Shown here: positions 1 through 11,043 of the stretch, in pieces | How positions within the stretch are numbered: position 1 is the stretch's first letter | Layout: each line of letters opens with the position of its first letter | Origin: Prorocentrum cordatum | Lineage: Eukaryota > Sar > Dinophyceae > Prorocentrales > Prorocentraceae | Length of the DNA: 64,000 bases | Assembly (NCBI GenBank): GCA_963575745.1 | Contig: CAUYUJ010019602.1 | Span: 25,001 to 89,000, forward strand | Reading direction: 5' to 3' | Made by a program: the position numbers and the translations under genes | The notes under the pieces: model-generated | What the model was told of the DNA's origin: nothing | Seen by the model: only the letters and a program-made list of their open reading frames with translations | The model's database searches: none

Positions 1-310
1 GTGGGTGTGTGCATGTGTGTGCGTGAGGGGGTGCCGGCGCGCGAGTGAGCGCGCGCGGTTGTGAGTGCGCGCGCGCGTGAGACTGTGCGTTTGCCCGCGC
101 GCGTGCTCGTGCCGAGTGCGTTGCCGCGCCTGCTGACGTCGATCTTATTTTCGCATGCTTGTCCATCTGTACATGTGTACATGCATGTGCGGTGTCGCGG
201 CAGCCTCGCTCTCGCGCGCTGGAAGACGTACTGAAACTCAGACATGTATGTGCTAATTTTGATCATTGGAGATATATTCACCGTGCGCATTCCAGAGATA
301 TGCATGGACT
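1..310. repeat. Low-complexity GT/GC-rich sequence
   Basis: Alternating GTGTGTG and GCGCGC runs to about position 130, then unremarkable sequence. No coding frame or recognised element is visible. A family C-like 3' end follows at 325. Confidence 0.6.
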
Positions 311-324
311 TATGACACGTGGCT

Positions 325-382
325 AGGAGCTCTACGAGGTCCCCGGCGGTAACCAGGTTGACGGTTTACCGCCGGCGCCCAG
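325..382 (+). mobile_element. 3' terminal block of a C-type element (TIR copy plus hairpin)
   Basis: GGAGCTCTACGAGGT is followed by the hairpin arms CCGGCGGTAA and TTACCGCCGG and the end CGCCCAG. This is the 3' end shared by families A and C. The body upstream is not recognisable, so this is a remnant. Confidence 0.75.
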
Positions 383-655
383 TCTGGCAAGCCCACGGAA
401 GAACTCGTGACGCCCTTCTGGGGCCCTGGGGAGCTCCCCGGCAGCGCTTCCGAAGCGCTGCCAGGAACGCTTCCAAGCGTGCCTGCACGCGTGCGGGCAC
501 GCGTAGACGCATGCCGGAAGCTCTCCCGGACCCGCTGCCGGGTCGAACGACCTGCTCCGGGGATTCTGGACCGGCGGAGATGGGCTGCTGGCGGGCGCCA
601 CCGCCGTCCGGCTTCTAATCTTAAACCCTTTAGCTCTCAGCGAGCTCTCCGGGAA
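383..655 (+). mobile_element. Family B palindromic element, copy 1 (5' end unclear)
   Basis: The body is centred on a palindrome of GCCTGCACGCGTGC type flanked by inverted arms (near 440-540). It ends CTCTCCGGGAA at 655. No protein is credible; open frames here are by-products of the GC-rich palindrome. Confidence 0.7.
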
Positions 656-928
656 CTTGGTAGCGTTCAAAACCCGGAAAGCGAAGACACCCTCGGGGAC
701 GGGACGTCTTTCCTGGAAAGCTCTGGAAAGCTCTCCTGCAGCGCTGCTGAAGCGCTGCCAGGAACGCTTCCATGCATGCCTGCACGCGTGCAGGAACGCT
801 TGGAAGCTTACCGGAAGCTCTCCCGGGCTGCGGGGAACGTGGAGCGCCGTGGAAGAGCTCCTGGCGGGCACCACCACCGTCCGGCTTCTAATCTTAAACC
901 CTTTAGCTCTCAGCGAGCTCTCCGGGAA
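656..928 (+). mobile_element. Family B palindromic element, copy 2
   Basis: It starts CTTGGTAGCG directly after the CCGGGAA end of the preceding copy and ends CTCTCCGGGAA. It is therefore a complete B unit joined head to tail to copy 1, with the central GCACGCGTGC palindrome around 780-800. Confidence 0.8.
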
Positions 929-1038
929 AAAGTCACCAAAAGGTCCGCCGAGATTTTTCTTGCCAACTAGCTCTCCAGCGCCCCGGAATTACTCTTAAGC
1001 TTCCAGCAATAACTTGCTAAGGGGAGCTCTACGAGTTA
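929..1038 (-). mobile_element. 5' end of a family A element, minus strand
   Basis: Read on the minus strand it begins with a TAACTCGTAGAGC end at 1038 and runs through the conserved A 5' region (CTGGAAGCTTAAGAG, then GGCAAGAAAAATCTC) before being cut by family B at 928. Confidence 0.75.
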
Positions 1039-1436
1039 CTGGAGCCGGCGGTAAACCGTCAACCAGGTTACCGCCGCGAGCCTTGTAGAGCTCTTTTCTC
1101 GCACGGCGCTGCTTAGAACACGTGGCAGCAGCTTTCTGATACGCGAGCTGAAAACTAGAAAAAGTAAGATATTTAGATGTCACCGAGCGACGGTTCCGCC
1201 AAGTGTTTTGATAGTAATACTGCAGCTACGGATCTGAGAATTTATTGGCAGACGCGACAAAACCTACTACAGATGCGAAAAATACCGGTTCTTAAAACGA
1301 ATGTTCAAATCTCTCGCAAAGTTCGTCCAAGCGACCCAAAGTTCGCACATTCTCCGTCGGGGCTGGGTCGGCCAACTAGCTCCAGCCCGCGGCCGAATTC
1401 CTCTAGCTCATCGATGCCGAAGAGCTCTACGAGGTA
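1039..1436 (-). mobile_element. Family C2 element, full length
   Basis: On the minus strand it starts TACCTCGTAGAGCTCTTCGG at 1436 and ends in the hairpin and CAG at 1039, 398 bp in all. The internal C2 landmarks are present (GACCCAGCC-like start, CAGTATTACTATCAAAACAC). It separates two stretches of family A 5' sequence. Confidence 0.8.
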
Positions 1437-1596
1437 TTACTCTTAAGCTTCCAGCAATAACTTGCGAAGGGAAGCTCTACGGGTTACTAGCTCTACCCCG
1501 CGCCCGAATTCCTCTGGCTCATCGTTGCCGAAGAGCTCTACGAGCTAACGAAGAACTCTACGAGGTACTTGCTAAGGGAAGCTCTACACGTTAAAT
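1437..1596 (-). mobile_element. Stack of truncated A and C 5' ends
   Basis: Several short minus-strand 5' ends lie one after another, with TIRs near 1489, 1547, 1570 and 1590. These are remnants of elements that were repeatedly split by later insertions or deletions. Confidence 0.6.
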
Positions 1597-1903
1597 CCGG
1601 GAAGCACAGACGCCGAAAGCTTTCCGCGAGCCGTCCGGCGCTCCCCTGAAACGCTTCTCGGGCTCTGGGGGGCTTCCGTGCAGCGTCTCGGAAGCGCTGC
1701 CAGGAGCGCTTCCACGCGAGCCTGCGCGCGTTCAGGCACGGCTGTACGCTTGCTGGAATCTCTCCCGGACCCGCTGCGATGTTTTACGAGTCGCTGCGGG
1801 GATCGTGGACCGGCCGAGATGGGCTACTGGCGGCCACCACCACCGCCTGGCTTCTACTCTAAAACCCTCTAGCTCTCTAAAAGCTCTCCAGGAGAGCGAA
1901 AGC
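1597..1903 (+). mobile_element. Family B element
   Basis: A diverged B unit with the inverted arms and a central palindrome around 1700-1740. It ends near AGCTCTCCAGGAGA. The boundaries are approximate. Confidence 0.6.
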
Positions 1904-2199
1904 AACATACACTGGAAAGCTTTCCTGGCGTGCCTTTCGACGCTCTCGTGAGGCTCTTCGGGGGCTCTGGGGGCTACCCTGCAGCGCTTCTGAAGCGCTG
2001 CCAGGAACGCTTCCACGCGTGCCTGCGCGCCTGCAGGCACGCGTGGACGCTTGCCGGAAGCGCCCCCGGACCAGCTGCGACGTTTTACAAGCCCCTGCGG
2101 GGGTCCTGGAGCGGCGGAGATGGGCTGCTTGCTGGCGGGCACCACCACCATCCAGCTTCTAATCTAAAACCCTCAAGCTCTCAGAGAGCTCTCCGGGAA
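1904..2199 (+). mobile_element. Family B element
   Basis: A B unit with a palindrome near 2010-2050 (GCGTGCCTGCGCGCCTGCAG, arms to both sides). It ends CTCTCCGGGAA at 2199. Confidence 0.75.
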
Positions 2200-2261
2200 A
2201 CTAGCTCCACCCTGCGCCCGAATTCCTCTTCGCTCTGTGCCGAAGTGCTCTACGGGGTATT
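2200..2261 (-). mobile_element. 5' fragment of a family C element
   Basis: Minus-strand C 5' end (CTCTACGGGGTA at 2261) reaching only as far as the CTAGCTCCACCC segment before family B interrupts it at 2199. Confidence 0.65.
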
Positions 2262-2537
2262 GGAAGCCGCGCGGTGGTGGTGCCCGCCAGCAGCCTATCC
2301 CCGCCGGTCACGATCCCCGAAGCAACTCGCCCGAGCCGGCAGCGGGTCCGTGGGAGCTTCCGGCAAGCGTCAACGCGCGCCTGCTCGCGTGCAGGCACGC
2401 GTGAGAGCTTCAGAAGCGCAGAGCTTTCTGGCAGAGTTTCGGAAGCGCTGCAGGGGAAGCCCCCAGAGCTCCGGAAGCGCTTCACGAGAGCTTCCGAGGG
2501 CCCGCCAGGAAGGCTTTCGGGCGTGTGTTCTCTCCGG
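2262..2537 (-). mobile_element. Family B element, minus orientation
   Basis: A B body with the GTGGTGGTGCCCGCCAG landmark at 2274 and a degenerate palindrome near 2365-2400. Both ends are ragged. Confidence 0.6.
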
Positions 2538-2690
2538 ACTGGGCGCCCGCGGTAAACCGTCGATCTTTCTTACCGCCGGGGGACTCGTAGAGCTTCCTGA
2601 CAATATACAATGTCGAAAAAATTGCAGAGAACGAATAGTTCACCACATCCAAAGTGGGGTTCTTGTTTTCTCTGGACACCCCGCGCAGTA
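2538..2690 (-). mobile_element. 3' end of a family A element, minus strand
   Basis: It begins CTGGGCGCC and continues through the hairpin (arms slightly diverged), the TIR copy GACTCGTAGAGCTTCC and the A 3' region. It is then lost in the adjacent microsatellite. Confidence 0.7.
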
Positions 2691-2694
2691 ACAG

Positions 2695-2985
2695 GAACAC
2701 ACACACACACACCCACTCACACTCACTCACACTCTCTCATCATCTACCTCATCAGCATCATCGATGATGCTCTCTCACATGCTTAGTCACTCACATACTC
2801 ATCATCATCATCACTCGCTCTCTCTCTCTCTCTCTCACGCTCACGAACATCATCATCATCATCATCGGCATCGGCATCATCCTCATTCAAACATCATCAT
2901 CGCCACCACCACTCACAATCAATCATCATCCTCTTCACCACTCATCTTCACCACCACTCATCATCCTCATCCTCATCATGACTTG
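2695..2985. repeat. CA and CAT/TCA microsatellite
   Basis: Runs of CA, TCTC and mainly CATCAT/TCATCA. The frame encoding a His-rich peptide (2764-2988) is an artefact of the repeat. Confidence 0.85.
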
Positions 2986-4262
2986 TAGAGCTTCCCTGAG
3001 AGCGCGGCGGCGAAGCTTAAGAGTAATTCGAAAACGCTGGCAGGCTAGTTGGCTCGAAAAATCTCGACTGAACTTTTCACAACTTTTGGTCGGTTGAAAA
3101 TTATGTACTCGAAATTCAACAATTCGTTTGAGCTCTAGTATTTTTTCCCGTGATATTCGATCTTATTCCCGCTCGCCATCTTGATATCAGCTCGATCGGG
3201 TGGGTATTACTATCGAAGAGCGTCATGGCGGGATCGACTGTTTCCAGTCATCTTGATACGCGCTGTCAGTTTTCTCAAGATAACTCGAGCTTCAGGAGAG
3301 CTACAGAGCTGGTAAGCACAGCTAATCGATTCAGAATGATTAGGCGCGTTCGCCTGTTGAATCTAGAGGTCTGAACTCGGTCTGCTAGCCGAGCTAGGTC
3401 CGCAAACCTATTCGTATTATTCGAGTCATCGTAGCAGACGCTCTCGGTCTTCTGTACTTAACTCGAGCTGCAGGACAGTTACAGAGCTCATAGTGACAGA
3501 AATCGATTGGGAATCATCAGACGCGTTCGTCTGTTCACTCGAGAGCTCTGAACTCGGCCTGTTGCCCGAGCTAGGATCGCGAAACTATTCGTATTGTTCG
3601 AGTCATCTTGAGAAGTGCTCTCGGTTTTCTGCATTTAACTCGTGCTGGGGGGGGGCTACAGTGCTGCTGGTCACAGAAATCGATTTGGAGACAACAAGCG
3701 CGTCCGTCTGCCGAACTCAGAGCTCAGAACTCGGTCTGCTGCTTGAACTAGGTCCGCGAAGCTATTGTATTATTCGAGTTATCCTGAGAGCTGCTGTCGG
3801 TTTTCTGCACTTAACTCGGGCTGTAGGGGGGCTGCAGGGCTGGTGATCAGAGGAGTCGATTCGCAGACATCAGACGCGTCCGCCTGTCGCATGGAGAGGT
3901 CTGAACTCGGTCTGACACTCGAGCTAGGTTTGCCAAACCATTAGCATTATTGGAGTCATCTTGAGAGGTGCTGTCGATTTTCGCACGTAACTCGGGCTGT
4001 AGGAGAGCTACAGAGCTCGTACAGAAGAGAATCCAGAAGCATCGGGGGCGTTCGGCTGTTGCATCCGAGGTCTGAACTCGGTTTGATACTCGAGCTGGGT
4101 TGCCAAACTGTTCGTTTTTTTTTGTCAGAGTCATCTTTAGAGGTCTGAAATCGCTTGGGCTGAAAACTAGTCGTTCTCTGGAATTACTTCCCACATTCTA
4201 TACGGAAGCTCTACGAGTCCCCCGGCGGTAACAAAGGTTGACGGTTTACCGCCGGCGCCCAG
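2981..4262 (+). mobile_element. Family A element
   Basis: It starts at a diverged TIR (GACTTGTAGAGCTTCC) and carries the A 5' region, including GTGATATTCGATCTTATTCC. About five tandem monomers of roughly 177 bp follow. It ends with GGAAGCTCTACGAGTCC, the hairpin and CGCCCAG. The short open frames across it are periodic products of the monomer. Confidence 0.85.
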
Positions 4263-5010
4263 TCGTTGAGTAAATTGTGAGGAAGTCTCAGGCGGGAGCC
4301 CCCTCCCTATGGGGCCCGCAGATCATGTTGGTAATCCGAGCGGGTCATCGGAACCTTGTAACTGTCGTCACTTTTGGGCTTCCCAGGCTTGAATTTGGAG
4401 GAAGTCTCAGGCGGGAGCCTCGTCTGTGAGTGAATTGGGAGGAAGTCTCAGGCGGGAGCGCCCTCCCTATGGGGCCCGCAGATCATGTTGGTAATCCGAG
4501 CGGGTCATCGGAACCCTGTAACTGTCGTTACTTTGGGGCTCCTCAAGCCTGAATTTGGAGGAAGTCTCAGGCGGGAGCCTCGTCTGTGAATGAATTCTGA
4601 GGAAGGCTCAGGCGGGAGCGCCCTCCCTATGGGGCCCGCAGATCATGTTGGTAATCCGAGCGGGTCATCGGAACCTTGTAACTGTCGTCACTTTTGGGCT
4701 CGTCAAGCCTGAATTTGGAGGAAGTCTCAGGCGGGAGCCTCGTCTCTGAGTGAATTGTGAGGAAGGCTCAGGCGGGAGCTCCCTCCCTATGGGGCCCGCA
4801 GATCATGTTGGTAATCCGAGCGGGTCATCGGAACCTTGTAACTGTCGTCACTTTTGGGCTCCTCAAGCCTGAATATGGAGGAAGTCTCAGGCGGGAGCCT
4901 CGTCTGTGAGTGAACTGCGAGGAAGTCTCAGGCGGGGGCCCCCTCCCTATGGGGCCCGCAGATCATGTTGGTAATCCGAGCGGGTCATCCAAAACTTGTA
5001 ACTGTCGTCA
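4263..5010. repeat. 160-bp satellite, five units
   Basis: The landmark GATCATGTTGGTAATCCGAG recurs at 4321, 4481, 4641, 4801 and 4961, an exact 160-bp step. Units carry GAGGAAGTCTCAGGCGGGAG twice. It lies between the end of an A element and the helicase remnant and matches no other repeat in the window. Confidence 0.95.
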
Positions 5011-5064
5011 ATTTTGGGTTCTCGCGCTGCCAGAACGCAGTTCCCAGGCCACATTTTGGACGCA

Positions 5065-5572
5065 ACAAGGAAGTTTTTGGGCTCCTCAGGTCGCCGAGGT
5101 GCTGCGACAGGGCGCCGAAGGCGCCGACGACGACGGCCAGGCCGAGGCGCGGGCGCGGAGCTTGCTGATGTTCAGGCCCAGCGAAAGGGAGTTCACATGG
5201 CAGAGCTCGGGGGCGCACAGCGTGCGCCGCTCGGGGTTCACCCTGACGCACGCGTCCTACCTGACCTCCACGCTGTCGCAGGGCCAGACGCTGCGCAAGG
5301 GCGTCACCATCGACTGCGCGAGAGACGAGGACGCTGGCCGCACGGGCATGTCGGACGAGCAGTGGTGGCTGCACCTCTACGTCATGTTCTCCCGCGCCAC
5401 GTGCATGCGGAACATGCTGATCCTGCGGCCGCCGCCGCGAGAGTTCCTGGAGCGCGGGCCGCCGGCGTCCCTGCGGAAGGCGCTCCTGGAGTTCGACAAG
5501 AGAGCGGTTTTGTCCAGGGCGGAGGCGAAGCAGCTCGCGGCAGAGCTGGGCTTCGCGCTGCCTTCCGCCTGA
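5065..5572 (+). pseudogene. C-terminal part of a PIF1-like helicase (remnant or last exon)
   Basis: The frame ends at a TGA (5570-5572). It contains a segment reading LTSTLSQGQTLRKG, which resembles helicase motif V (the HKSQGQT class). It is followed by LYVMFSRAT, which resembles motif VI (YVALSR class). This order is typical of the C-terminal RecA-like domain of PIF1/UvrD-type ATP-dependent DNA helicases. The Walker A and B motifs are missing, so only the last 150 or so residues are present. Codon use is strongly G/C at third positions, unlike the flanking repeats. The open frame continues upstream to 4910, but that part is satellite and I do not count it. It could be the last exon of a gene cut by the satellite, a dead host gene, or a relic of a Helitron RepHel protein. 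The long minus-strand frame opposite it is a shadow. Confidence 0.6.
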
Positions 5573-5965
5573 GCGCGGCTGCGCCTCGCTCGAAGCCCGC
5601 GGGGTTGTCCCAACGGCTTGGTCTTGCGCGCCAACGGCTCGCGGGGTTGTCCCGACAGCCTGGCCCGCGGGGTTGTCCCAACGGCTGCGCGACGTAACCA
5701 GTGGAGAACGCGCCTGTGCTGGCCGTGGCGGCGACGGCGCCGAGGAACATCGACATGCGCGCTCATGCAACAGGAAGGGGAGGAGGTGGCGGGGCGCGGA
5801 ACAAATAAGGGGGCGAGGATGGGGACAACGTAAGGAGTGGATGGGGGGCCCGCGACAAGGCGAGAGGAAATATACGCAGAAGAGACAGCCAGGACGCCTC
5901 ACCAACCACGAGGACGACGGTGATGGCTTTTTCCAGATTCGCCCAGAGGATTCTTATGTGGGGTT
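5573..5965. other. Unassigned spacer with CGCGGGGTTGTCCC repeats
   Basis: The motif CGCGGGGTTGTCCCAACGGC or a near copy occurs at about 5599, 5640 and 5666. The rest to 5965 is purine-rich single-copy-looking sequence without a supported gene. Confidence 0.6.
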
Positions 5966-7097
5966 CTTCCGTCGGAGTAATTTTTTGCGCAAGCGATTTC
6001 ACACCTCTCGATGCAACAGCCGAACGCCCAGGATGCTTCTGGATTGTCTGCTGTACGAGCTCTGTAGCTCTCCGACAGCCCGAGTTACGTGCGTAAATCG
6101 ATAGCATCTCTCAAGATGACTCAAACAAAACCAATAGTTTGGCAAACCCAGCTCGAGTATCAGACCGAGTTCAGACCTCTGAATGCGACAGGCGGACGCG
6201 TCTGATGTCTCCGAGTCGATTCCGGTGATTACCAGCCCTGCAGCTCCCCTGCAGCCCGAGTTCAGTGCGAAAACCGAGAGCACCTCTCAAGATGACTCGA
6301 ACAATACGAATAGTTTCGTGAACAAGTTCGGGCAGCAAACCGAGTTTTGAGCTCTGGATGCGACAGGCGGACGCGTCTGATGTCTTCAAATCGATTTCTG
6401 TGATCACCTGCACTGTAGCCCCCCTACAGCCCGATTTAAGTGCAGAAAACCGACCGCACCTCTCAAGATGACTCGAACAATACGAATAGTTCTGCGAGTC
6501 TAGATCGGGCAGCAGACCGAGTTCAGAGCTCTAAATTCAACAGACGAACGCGACTGATGATTCTGAATCGGTTTCTGTAAGTATCAGCTCTGTAGCTGTC
6601 GTATAGCTCGAGTTTAGTACAGAAAACCGAGAGTGCCTGTGAAGATGACTCGAATAATACGAATAGGTTCCCGGACCTAGCTCGGCTAGCAGACCGAGTT
6701 CAGACTTGTAGATGCAACAGAGGGACGCGCATGATCATTCTGGATCGATGCGGTGTGCTTGCCAGCTGTGTAGCTGTCCTGTGTCTCGAATTCAGTCCAA
6801 TAAACTGACAGCGCGTATCGAGATGACTCGAAACGGCCAATCCCGCCGCAGTACTTTTTGGCAGTAAAAGGTACCCGATCGAGCAGAGATCAAGATGGCG
6901 AGCGGGAATAAAATCTAATATCACGGGAAAAAATACTAGAGCTCAAACGAATTGAAGAATTTCGAGAACGAAATTTTCAACCGACCAAAAGTCAGCAAAA
7001 GGTCCGTCGAGATTTTTCTCGCCAACTAGCTCTCCAGCGCCTCGGAATTACTTGTAAGCTTCCAGCATCAACTTGCTAAGGGAAGCTCTACGATTTA
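5966..7097 (-). mobile_element. Family A element, lacking its 3' terminal hairpin
   Basis: On the minus strand the 5' end is at 7097 (TAAATCGTAGAGC), followed by the A 5' region and about five monomers. The 3' hairpin and TIR copy are missing at 5966, where unrelated spacer begins. Confidence 0.8.
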
Positions 7098-8131
7098 CTG
7101 GGCGCCGGCGGTAAACCGTCAACCTTGGTTACCGCCGGGGAACTCGTAGAGCTTCCTACCTCGACTTAAGTTGAGAAAACCGACAGCATCCAACATTCCG
7201 ACTTATAGTGAATATTTGTTGACCTCTGAATACGACAGGCGGTCGCGTCTCATGTCTGCGAATCGACTTCTGTCATTACCAGTCCTGCAGCCCCCTACGG
7301 CCCCGAGTTAGCTGCAGAAAACCGACAGCACTTCTGAGAATGACTCGAACAATATAGAAGTTCTGCAGATCTAATTTGGGCAGCAGACCGAGTTCCGAGC
7401 TCTGGATTCAACAAGCGGACGCGCCTTATGTCTTCAAATCGATTCCTGTGACCGCCAGCACTGTGGCCCCCTCAGCGCGAGTTGGGTGAAGAAAACCGAG
7501 AGCACTTCTCAAGATGACTCGACCAATACAAATTCTAGATCGGGCAGCAGACCGAGTTCAGAGCTCTGGATTCGACAGAAAAACGCAACTGAGGATTCTG
7601 AATCGGTTTCTGTAAATATTAGCTCTGTAGCTGTCCTACAGCTCGAGTTAAGTGTAGAAAACCGAGAGTTCCTGTCAAGATGACTCAAATAACACGAACA
7701 GGTTTGCGGACCTAGCTCGGCTGACAGACCGAGTTGAGTCCTCTCGACCGAACAGCCGAACGCGCCTAATCATTCTACATCGATTAGCTGTGCTTACGAG
7801 CTCTGTAGCTGTCCTAAAGCTCGAGTTATGTTCAGAAAACCGTCAGCACGTATCAAGATGACTCGAAACCGCCGATCCCGCCACAGTGCTTTTCGATAGT
7901 AATATTCACCCGATCGAGCTGAGATCAAGATAGCAAGCGGGAATAAGATCGAATATCACGGGAAAAAATACTCCAGCTCAAACGAATTATTAAATTTCGA
8001 GAACAAAATTTTTAACCGAGCAAAAGTTGCCAAAAGTTCAGTCGAGATTTTTCGAGCCAACTAGCTCTGGGGCGCGCCGGAATTACTCTTAGCTTCCAGC
8101 AATAACTTGCTAAGGGAAGCTCTACGAGTTA
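7098..8131 (-). mobile_element. Family A element, full length
   Basis: A minus-strand element of 1034 bp from TAACTCGTAGAGCTTCCC at 8131 to the hairpin and CAG at 7098. It abuts the 5' end of the preceding A element head to tail. Confidence 0.85.
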
Positions 8132-8373
8132 TTTGGGGCGCTACTAAGTACCTCGTAGAGCTTTTCGCCAATATGAGCTCATAGTAATTCGGGCGCAGGG
8201 TGGAACGAGTAACTCGTAGGGCTTTCTTTAGCTAGTTGCTGGAAGCTTAAGAGTAATACCTTGTAGAGCTGCTCGGCATCGATGAGCTAGAGGTATTCTG
8301 GCGCGGGGTGGAGCTAGTTGGTCGACCCGACCAGGAAGGACAAAGTGGCAACTTTGGGGTGGTTTTGCGAAAA
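8132..8373 (+). mobile_element. Stack of truncated A and C 5' ends
   Basis: Consecutive plus-strand 5' ends (TACCTCGTAG near 8150, TAACTCGTAG near 8209, TACCTTGTAG near 8257). Each is abandoned after a short stretch, and the last is a C-type start cut by family B at 8374. Confidence 0.65.
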
Positions 8374-8865
8374 TTCCCGGAGAGCTCTCTGAGAGCTAAA
8401 GGGCTTTAGATTAGAAGCCGGACGGTGGTGGTGCCCGCCAGCAGCCCATCTTCGCTGGTCCACGACCCCCGCAGAGCCTTGTAAAACCTCGCAGCGGGTC
8501 CGGGAGGGCATCCGGTAGGCGTTTCTGCGTGCTTGCACGCGTGCAGGCTCGGGTGGAAGCGTTCCTGGCAGTGCTTCGGAAGCGCTGCCGGGGAGCCCCC
8601 CGGGGCCCCAGAAAGAGCTTCACGAAAGCTTCCGTGGGCCCGCCAGGAAAGCTTTCCGGTCTGTGCCCTCTTTGCCGTCGAGCTTTCTGAGGTGGTGGCG
8701 CCGCCAGCAGCCCATCTCCGCCGCTCCACGATCCCCGGAGAAGGTTGCCGGAGCCGGCTGATCGGCTTCGTATCACTCGGGGTGGTGTGCATCAGCGCAC
8801 TGTGAGGAAGGATGGGGGGCTTTGGCAGAAAGGCGTTGCAGGGTGCATGTTCCCGGATAGCTCCT
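8374..8865 (-). mobile_element. Family B element plus a B2 end scrap
   Basis: It starts TTCCCGGAGAGCTC and has the GTGGTGGTGCCCGCCAG landmark and the central palindrome near 8535-8560. The tail to 8850 is mixed, and a B2-type TTCCCGGATAGCTCC start follows at about 8850. Confidence 0.65.
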
Positions 8866-8881
8866 TGGAGAGCTAAGGGTT

Positions 8882-11043
8882 TGACTTGTAGAGCTTCCCT
8901 AAGCTAGTTGCTGGAAGCTCAAGAGTAATTCCGGCGCGCTGGAGAGCTAGTTGGCAAGAAAAATCTCGACGGAACTTTTGGTGACTTTTGGTCGGTTGAA
9001 AATTTTATTCTCGAAATTTGAACACTCGTTAGAGCTCTAGTATTTTTTCCCGTGATATTCGATCTTATTCCCACTCGTCATCTTGATCTCAGCTCGATCG
9101 GGTAACTTTGAAGGCCAAAAAGCACTCTGGCGGGATCGGCCGTTCTGAGTCATCTTGATATGCGCTGACGGTTTTCTGAACATAACTCGACCTCTAGGGC
9201 AGCTACAGAGCTGGTAAGCACAGCTAATGCATGCAGAATGATCAGGCGCGTTCGCCTGTTGAACCCAGAGGTCTGAACTCGGTCTGCTAGCCGAGCTAGG
9301 TCCGCAAACCTGTTCGTATTATTTGAGTCATCTCGACATAAACTCTCGGTTTTCTGCACTTAACTCGAGCTGTAGGACAGCTACAGAGATGATTTTTACA
9401 GGCATCAATTCATAATCATCAGTTACGTTTGTCTGTCGAATCCAGAGCTCTGAACTCGGTCTACTGCCCGATCTAGAATCGCGAAACTATTTGTATCGTT
9501 CGAGTCGCTTGCGAGATGCTGTCGGTTATCTGAACTTAACTCGGGCTGTAGGGGGGCTGCATGGCTGGTAATCACTGGAATCGATTTGAAGACATGAGGC
9601 GCGTCCGCCTGTCGAATGCAGAGCTCGGAACTCGGTCTGTTGCCCGAACTAGGTTCGCGAAACTGTTGTATTGTTCGAGTCATCCTGAGAGATGCTGTCG
9701 GTTTTCTGCACTCAACTCGGGCTGTAGGGGGGCTGCGGGGCTGGTAATGACAGGAATCGATTCGCAGACATCAGACGCGTACGCTTGTCGCATTCAAAGG
9801 TCAAAAAATACTGGGCGCCGGCGGTAAACCGTCAACCTTTGTTACCGCCGGGGGACTCGTAGAGCTTCCTGACAGCATATTGTGTGGAAAGAAAACCCAG
9901 GGAACGATTAGTTTTTCAGCCCAAGCGATTTCAGACCTCTCAAGATGACTCTAAGAAAAAACAAATAGTTTCGCAATCCAGTTCGAGTATCAAACCGAAT
10001 TCAGACCTCTGAATGCACTAGGCGGACGCGTCTGATGTCTGCGAATCGACTCATGTGATTAACAGCCCTGCAGCCCCGCTGACGACCGAGTTAAGTGCAG
10101 AAAACTGACAACATCTCTCAGGATGACTCGAATAATACAATAGTTTCGCGGATCTACATCGAGCAGCAAACCGAGTTCCGAGCTCTAGAATCGACCGACG
10201 GACGCGCCTGATCTGTGCAAATCGATTTGTGTGACCCGCAGCACTGTAGCCCTCCCCCAGCACGAGGTGAGTGCAGAAAATTAGAGCACTTCTCAAGACG
10301 ATTCGGACAATACGAATAGTTTTGCGAACCTAGCTCGAGCAGCATGCCGATTTTAGAGCTCTCGAATCAACAGACGAACGCGCCTGATGATGCCCGATCG
10401 ATTTCTGTGACTATGAGCTCTGTAGCTGCCCTACAGCTCGCGTTAAGTACAGAAAACCGAGAGCGTCTGCCAAGATGACTCGAATAATACGAATAGGTTC
10501 GCGGACCTAGCTCGGCTAGCAGACCGAATTCAGACCTCTAGGTTCAACAGGCGAACGCGCCTGATGATTCTGAATGCGATAGGTGTGCTTACCAGCTCTG
10601 TAGCTGCCCTACAGCTCGAGTTAAGTACAAAATACCGACAACGCGTGACAAGATGACTCAAAACGGCCGATCCCGCCACAGTGCTTTTCGATAGTAATAT
10701 TCACCCGATCGAGCTGAGATCAAGATGGCGAGCGGGAATAAGATCGAATATCACGGGAAAAAATACTAGAGCTCAAACGAATTGTCAAATTTTGAGAACA
10801 AATTTTTCAACCGAGCAAAAGTTGTGAAAAGTTCAGTTCTTTTTTTTCGAGCCAACTAGCCTGCCAGCGTTTTCGAATTACTCTTAAGCTTCGCCGCAGC
10901 GCTCTCAGGGAAGCTCTACGAGTCATTGACTATGAGTCAGAATGTTGATAGGTGCTGTCGGTTTTCTTAACTTAAGTCGAGCTTGGAAGCTCTACGAGTT
11001 CCCCGGCGGTAACCAAGGTTGACGGTTCACCGCCGGCGCCCAG
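8882..11043 (+). mobile_element. Family A element split by an opposite-strand A insertion
   Basis: The 5' part is 8882-9810 and the 3' part 10926-11043, ending in hairpin and CCCAG. Joined, the breakpoint reads CAAAAAATA then TTGACTATGAG. That matches the uninterrupted copy at 30367 apart from one base, so the gap at 9811-10925 is an insertion. Confidence 0.85.
9811..10925 (-). mobile_element. Family A element nested in a sibling
   Basis: An 1115-bp minus-strand A element with 5' end TGACTCGTAGAGC at 10925 and the 3' hairpin plus CCCAG at 9811. No target bases are duplicated at its two borders. Confidence 0.88.

Noticed and set aside
2764-2988. His-rich 74-codon frame resembling a metal-binding peptide
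   Set aside because: Pure translation of CAT repeats.
4263-5010. Regular repeats as a CRISPR array
   Set aside because: The 160-bp units are contiguous and alike along their whole length, with no spacer-repeat alternation and no cas genes.
4985-5905. 306-codon open frame on the minus strand opposite the helicase remnant
   Set aside because: Rich in Arg, Pro and Ser without any motif. The plus strand carries recognisable helicase motifs over the same bases, so this is a GC-driven shadow.
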